Shown piece by piece: positions 60,544 through 64,000 of a stretch of 64,000 nucleotides of DNA. Under the pieces are notes generated by a model, which had not been told where the DNA came from, ran no database searches, and saw only the letters and a program-made list of their open reading frames with translations. The stretch lies in NCBI RefSeq assembly GCF_029577735.1, contig NZ_JARQTO010000012.1:124001-188000 (forward strand), given 5' to 3'. The stretch's first letter is position 1, and every line of letters begins with the position of its first letter. This DNA comes from Exercitatus varius (GTDB taxonomy: Bacteria > Pseudomonadota > Gammaproteobacteria > Enterobacterales > Pasteurellaceae). Made by a program: the position numbers and the translations under genes.

Positions 60544-62214
60544 TTACTCTTGCGCTTGTTTTGGTCTGATAACGGCATAAATCACGCCGGTAACCAATGC
60601 GCCGGCGGCAATCGCGCCAAGATACATTAACGGTTGTGACACTAACGGAACCACAAATAAACCGCCGTGCGGCGCCGGTAATTCAATGGCGAAGCTCAAA
60701 GAAAGCGCGCCCGCCACCGCACCGCCGATCACGCTGGAAACAATGACGCGAATCGGATCCGCCGCCACAAACGGCAACGCCCCTTCGGAAATAAAGCATA
60801 AACCCAGCACAAATGCCGCATTGCCTGCGTTGCGCTGACCCGCATTGAATTTATTGCGCGCAATCCAGGTGGCAATCGCCATGCCTAACGGAGGAACCAT
60901 ACCGCCCGCCATAATGGCTGCCATCGGCGTGTTCACTTGCGAAGCCAGCAAACCGGTTCCGAATACGTACGCTGCTTTGTTCACCGGCCCGCCCATATCG
61001 ATACACATCATGCCGCCTAAAATCGCACCGAATAATAAGCCGTTAGTCGAACCTAAACCGTTTAACCAGTCGGTTAAGGACGCCATCACCGCCGCAACAG
61101 GCGGATTCAGGAAGTAAACCATGGCTAACCCGACAATGGCGGAGCCCAGCAGCGGCAGAATCAGAATCGGTTTCAACGATGTCATGCTGGCCGGCAACTT
61201 AATGATGTCATTCAAGAATTTAACGGTATAACCGGCAAGAAAACCCGCCAGAATCCCGCCCAAAATCCCGGCGTTGGCATTGGTGGCGAGCATACCGCCG
61301 ATCAAGCCTACCGCCAAACCCGGACGATCGGCAATGGAATAAGCCACATAACCGGCAAATACCGCAATCATCAATTTAAATGCGGCACCGCCACCGATTT
61401 CCATTAACGCCGTCGGTAAACCGCCCGCAATACTCGGATCTTTAAAAGCATTCGGTCCGAACATAAACGAAATGGCAATTAACAAACCGCCGGCAACCAC
61501 CAGCGGCAACATGTGAGAAACGCCGGTCATTAAATGTTTATAAACGCCTTTTTTCTCCCCTTGTGCCGAATCCTCGGCAGAGGATTTCGCTTCGCCGCCG
61601 TCATAAATTTTGGCTTCCGCAAAGGCTTTGCTGAATTCCTGTTCGGTTTTTTTCAACGCCAGACCGGTAGAGGTGCGGTACATCGGTTTGCCTTTGAATT
61701 TACTTAAATCCACGTCGATATCCGCCGCCACAAACACTAAATCCGCCGCCGCTACTTCTTCCGGCGTAATCGGATTGCCGGCGCCCACCTGTCCGCGGGT
61801 TTCGACCCGAACGTTCCAGCCCATTTTTTTACCGTAAGCTTCTATCGCTTCGGCAGACATAAAGGTGTGGGCCACGCCCGTCGGACAAGCGGTAACCGCC
61901 ACGATATTTTTGCCGCCGTCGGCTGCAGGAGCTGAAACGCCGGCCGGGGCGACATAATCCGTCGCCTCGGTTAAGGCGCGTTGTACGGTTTGTTCCGGTG
62001 CGGTTAAGGTTTGTTCCGGCTCCGCCAAATAGACTTTTTTGCCCTGAAGTGCGGTCAAATTTGGCAAAGTTTTTCCGAAAATAATCGCCACATCCGCTTG
62101 TTCGGTATTATCCACAATTTGATGATTTTGGGCTTTCGCCGCCGCTGCAATCACTTGCTTTAATAAAAAAGCTTTTGCGTTGCCGAGTTGAGATTGAGTC
62201 AGAAAAATGTTCAT
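60544..62214 (-). CDS. fruA: Fructose PTS enzyme IIBC
   Basis: FruA imports fructose and forms fructose-1-phosphate. The 556-residue protein has an N-terminal B'-like region (1-100) and the active EIIB domain with phospho-Cys in VTACPTGVAHTFM. A ten-helix EIIC domain runs from about 220 and includes GGPVNKAAYVFG and LPAPHGGLFVVP. The start at 62214 lies just after the fruK stop and fits the family; the frame further upstream lies inside fruK. A USS is read as LTALQ. Confidence 0.95.
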   Translation of the reverse strand: MNIFLTQSQLGNAKAFLLKQVIAAAAKAQNHQIVDNTEQADVAIIFGKTLPNLTALQGKKVYLAEPEQTLTAPEQTVQRALTEATDYVAPAGVSAPAADGGKNIVAVTACPTGVAHTFMSAEAIEAYGKKMGWNVRVETRGQVGAGNPITPEEVAAADLVFVAADIDVDLSKFKGKPMYRTSTGLALKKTEQEFSKAFAEAKIYDGGEAKSSAEDSAQGEKKGVYKHLMTGVSHMLPLVVAGGLLIAISFMFGPNAFKDPSIAGGLPTALMEIGGGAAFKLMIAVFAGYVAYSIADRPGLAVGLIGGMLATNANAGILGGILAGFLAGYTVKFLNDIIKLPASMTSLKPILILPLLGSAIVGLAMVYFLNPPVAAVMASLTDWLNGLGSTNGLLFGAILGGMMCIDMGGPVNKAAYVFGTGLLASQVNTPMAAIMAGGMVPPLGMAIATWIARNKFNAGQRNAGNAAFVLGLCFISEGALPFVAADPIRVIVSSVIGGAVAGALSLSFAIELPAPHGGLFVVPLVSQPLMYLGAIAAGALVTGVIYAVIRPKQAQE

Positions 62215-62218
62215 CGCG

Positions 62219-63160
62219 TTATCCTTCAATCGTTGTAATTTTAACGTTGGCGAGAATCGGTTCGAGTAATGCCCGATCACTGACCCCCACATTGCTTTGC
62301 GATACGGCAAAGGCAGAAACCGCACTGGCAAACGCCAACGTTTCCTGTTGCGATAAGCCGTTCACAATACCGTAAATCAGCCCCGCCACCATGGAATCAC
62401 CCGCGCCGACGGTACTTACTACATTTTCACATTTTGGCGGTTGGGCACGAACGACGCCCTGTTCGCTCAACCACAGCGAACCGTCGGCTCCCATGGAAAT
62501 AATGACGTTGGCAATGCCTTGCATCCGTAATTTTTTCGCGGCCTGGATAATTTCATCCAAGCTGTTCAGACTGTGCCCGATCCAGGCTTCCAATTCGCGG
62601 TGATTCGGTTTTACTAACCAAGGACGGGCACTCAAGCCTGCGGTTAAAGCGGCATTGGAGCTGTCCAACACCACTTTCACGCCGGCCTGATGCAATTGAC
62701 GTAACCAATCGGCAAACAATTCCGGCGTGACGCCGCGGGGAAGACTGCCGCAGACTGCCACAATGTCGAAGGCTTTGCAATAATCCAGGGAATCCGCCAC
62801 AAATTTCTGCCAATCCGCTGGCGAAATGCAATAACCCAAGAAATTTAAATCGGTCACATCCGCTTCCGTTTCGGTAATTTTTACATTAATTCGGGTTTTG
62901 CCCGCCACGCGTTGGAATTTATCTTCCAAGCCCACGGACTGAAAAAGATATTCAAAATCACCGACGTTATCTTCGCCTAAAAAACCGCCGACAGCAACGC
63001 TGACACCGAGATCATTCAGTACTTTCGCCACATTAATGCCTTTTCCGGCGGGGAATAAGCCCAAAGTTTCCACCGTATTGACTTCGCCTAATTCAATACG
63101 TTTTAAACGCCCGACCAAATCGTAAGCGGTATTTAAGGTGATAGTTGCTACTTTCGCCAT
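62219..63160 (-). CDS. fruK: 1-phosphofructokinase
   Basis: FruK phosphorylates fructose-1-phosphate to fructose-1,6-bisphosphate. The 313-residue PfkB-family protein has LFPAGKGINVAKVLNDLG and the signature STVGAGDSMVAGL with its catalytic Asp. It lies 2 bp after fruB and 4 bp before fruA. All three genes form one operon. Confidence 0.96.
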   Translation of the reverse strand: MAKVATITLNTAYDLVGRLKRIELGEVNTVETLGLFPAGKGINVAKVLNDLGVSVAVGGFLGEDNVGDFEYLFQSVGLEDKFQRVAGKTRINVKITETEADVTDLNFLGYCISPADWQKFVADSLDYCKAFDIVAVCGSLPRGVTPELFADWLRQLHQAGVKVVLDSSNAALTAGLSARPWLVKPNHRELEAWIGHSLNSLDEIIQAAKKLRMQGIANVIISMGADGSLWLSEQGVVRAQPPKCENVVSTVGAGDSMVAGLIYGIVNGLSQQETLAFASAVSAFAVSQSNVGVSDRALLEPILANVKITTIEG

Positions 63161-63162
63161 GA

Positions 63163-64000
63163 TTATTCTCCCAAACCCGCCGCAATAACCGCACCGATAC
63201 CGTCGATTGCCTGTTGCGCTTCTTCGCCTGTGGCGACAAAGCGTAAACGATGCCCTTTAACGGCGCCCAACGCCACAATCTTCATCAGACTTTTCGCACT
63301 GACCAATTGCGTATTGCGATCAAGATTTTGCACCGCTACGGAAGCGTTATATTTTTTTACTTCATTGACTAACACCGCACTCGGACGAGCGTGCAAACCA
63401 TGTTCGTTATTTAATACGAAAATACCTTCGGCGCCCTCATTGGATTTTGCTTCGTTTTTCTCCGTCGCACCGACTGTCGATTCCGCCGGCACCACTTCAA
63501 TAGTATCCGGCTCCGCCGGCGGCACGGCGGACACGCCTTCACCCAAACCTTCGGAAAAGGCTTTTGCCAAGGCATCCATTGCCTGTTTGGCATCTTCCCC
63601 TTGGGCGACAAAACGTAAACGATGATTTTTAGTCGCACCGAGACCGACTAATTTCATGGCACTTTTCGCGTTGACCGCCAAGCCGCCGCGAGTAAGATTT
63701 TCAACCGTAATTTTCGCCTCGAAAGATTTTAAGGTGTTGACCAAAATCGTACTCGGACGGGCATGTAAACCATGCTCGTTGCGTAACGTAAAGGTTCCGA
63801 TCACCGTACCTGCGGCTTGCGCCGGTTTCGCATTCACGACCAATTCTTCGCCGTTCAAGGCCGCAAGAATTTGTTCCTGAGAACCGGTTAATAGCTGTTC
63901 CTGCACGTTCGCATCCAGCAAACGCGCTAACGTTTCGTTCACTGCGTCATCTTTAGCGGCGACGGTTAATACCGCCCGCACGGTTTTTCCGTTATGTTCG
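63163..64000 (-). CDS. fruB: Fructose PTS EIIA/HPr fusion, N-terminal part beyond window edge
   Basis: The visible 279 residues are the C-terminal part of FruB (FPr). Two HPr-like domains are present, each with the phospho-His in NEHGLHARPS (near 63760 and 63400). A 45-residue acidic linker rich in Glu and Pro joins them. The frame is open to base 64000, so the EIIA domain lies outside. The GTG at 63981 is internal, not the start. The duplicated HPr matches the longer FruB known from Haemophilus; E. coli FruB has one. Confidence 0.93.
   Translation of the reverse strand, partial: EHNGKTVRAVLTVAAKDDAVNETLARLLDANVQEQLLTGSQEQILAALNGEELVVNAKPAQAAGTVIGTFTLRNEHGLHARPSTILVNTLKSFEAKITVENLTRGGLAVNAKSAMKLVGLGATKNHRLRFVAQGEDAKQAMDALAKAFSEGLGEGVSAVPPAEPDTIEVVPAESTVGATEKNEAKSNEGAEGIFVLNNEHGLHARPSAVLVNEVKKYNASVAVQNLDRNTQLVSAKSLMKIVALGAVKGHRLRFVATGEEAQQAIDGIGAVIAAGLGE

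Noticed and set aside
62215..62331. 39-residue N-terminal extension of FruA
   Set aside because: It lies inside fruK on the same strand in another frame; the family N-terminus starts at 62214.
1..64000. CRISPR arrays, prophage genes and integrases
   Set aside because: No regularly spaced repeats, phage structural genes or recombinase motifs were seen on either strand.

Overview
The window is chromosomal DNA from a gammaproteobacterium of the family Pasteurellaceae. The strongest evidence is the Haemophilus-type DNA uptake signal sequence (USS core AAGTGCGGT and its complement), present more than fifty times by eye, often as inverted pairs that act as terminators. Gene content and order also match that family (mfd next to raiA, acrR-acrA-acrB, the rpsP-rimM-trmD-rplS operon, fruBKA, a lyxK-type kinase). 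The species cannot be named from the sequence alone; a rumen-type Basfia/Mannheimia/Actinobacillus relative is plausible. I see no prophage, integrase, transposase gene, rRNA operon or CRISPR array.

Layout. 1-6400: two tRNA-Val genes (the first cut by the window edge), an LtaS-like sulfatase-fold membrane enzyme, mfd and raiA. 6.4-11.3 kb (minus): glmU, a small membrane protein, a two-component system (QseC-like kinase, QseB-like regulator) and a periplasmic PepSY protein. 11.5-17.4 kb (minus): carA and carB, separated by a Cdd1/DJ-1 fusion gene that is bracketed by palindromic repeats and a tandem array; this is the most rearranged part of the window. 17.7-24.7 kb: mlaA, yfbU, tRNA-Asn and tRNA-Phe, mltC-yggX-mutY, trmB-yggL and an O-antigen-ligase-like gene. 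24.8-29.2 kb: fbaA and pgk, a secreted T2 ribonuclease, the ferredoxin yfhL and gmhA. 29.3-37.5 kb (minus): the acrRAB efflux operon, ftsN and priA. 37.7-46.7 kb: rpmE, a GT4 glycosyltransferase, an M48 lipoprotein peptidase, ppa, a fused two-domain glycosyltransferase, the rpsP operon, rraA, menA and trmO.

46.7-55.1 kb is the accessory-looking stretch: an HXXEE membrane protein, a MerR regulator divergent from a Tat-exported hydrolase and an EthD protein, tehA, a 163-bp MITE with 25-bp terminal inverted repeats and an 8-bp target duplication, a TetR gene next to two small glycine-zipper envelope proteins that share its putative operator half-sites, an FMN reductase, an aldehyde dehydrogenase and an AraC regulator. 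55.2-60.4 kb: a divergent sugar ABC transporter and L-xylulokinase-like locus. 60.5-64.0 kb: fruBKA, with fruB running off the right edge and carrying two HPr domains.

How it fits together: the window mixes cell-envelope functions (glmU, mlaA, mltC, ftsN, gmhA, glycosyltransferases, O-antigen ligase, AcrAB), central sugar metabolism (fba, pgk, fru, xylulose kinase) and translation or genome maintenance (mfd, mutY, priA, trmB, trmD, trmO, rimM). Its most notable features are non-coding: palindromic elements around the car insert, a MITE, a dispersed USS-linked repeat of about 105 bp, and USS sites that are read in preferred frames inside proteins.
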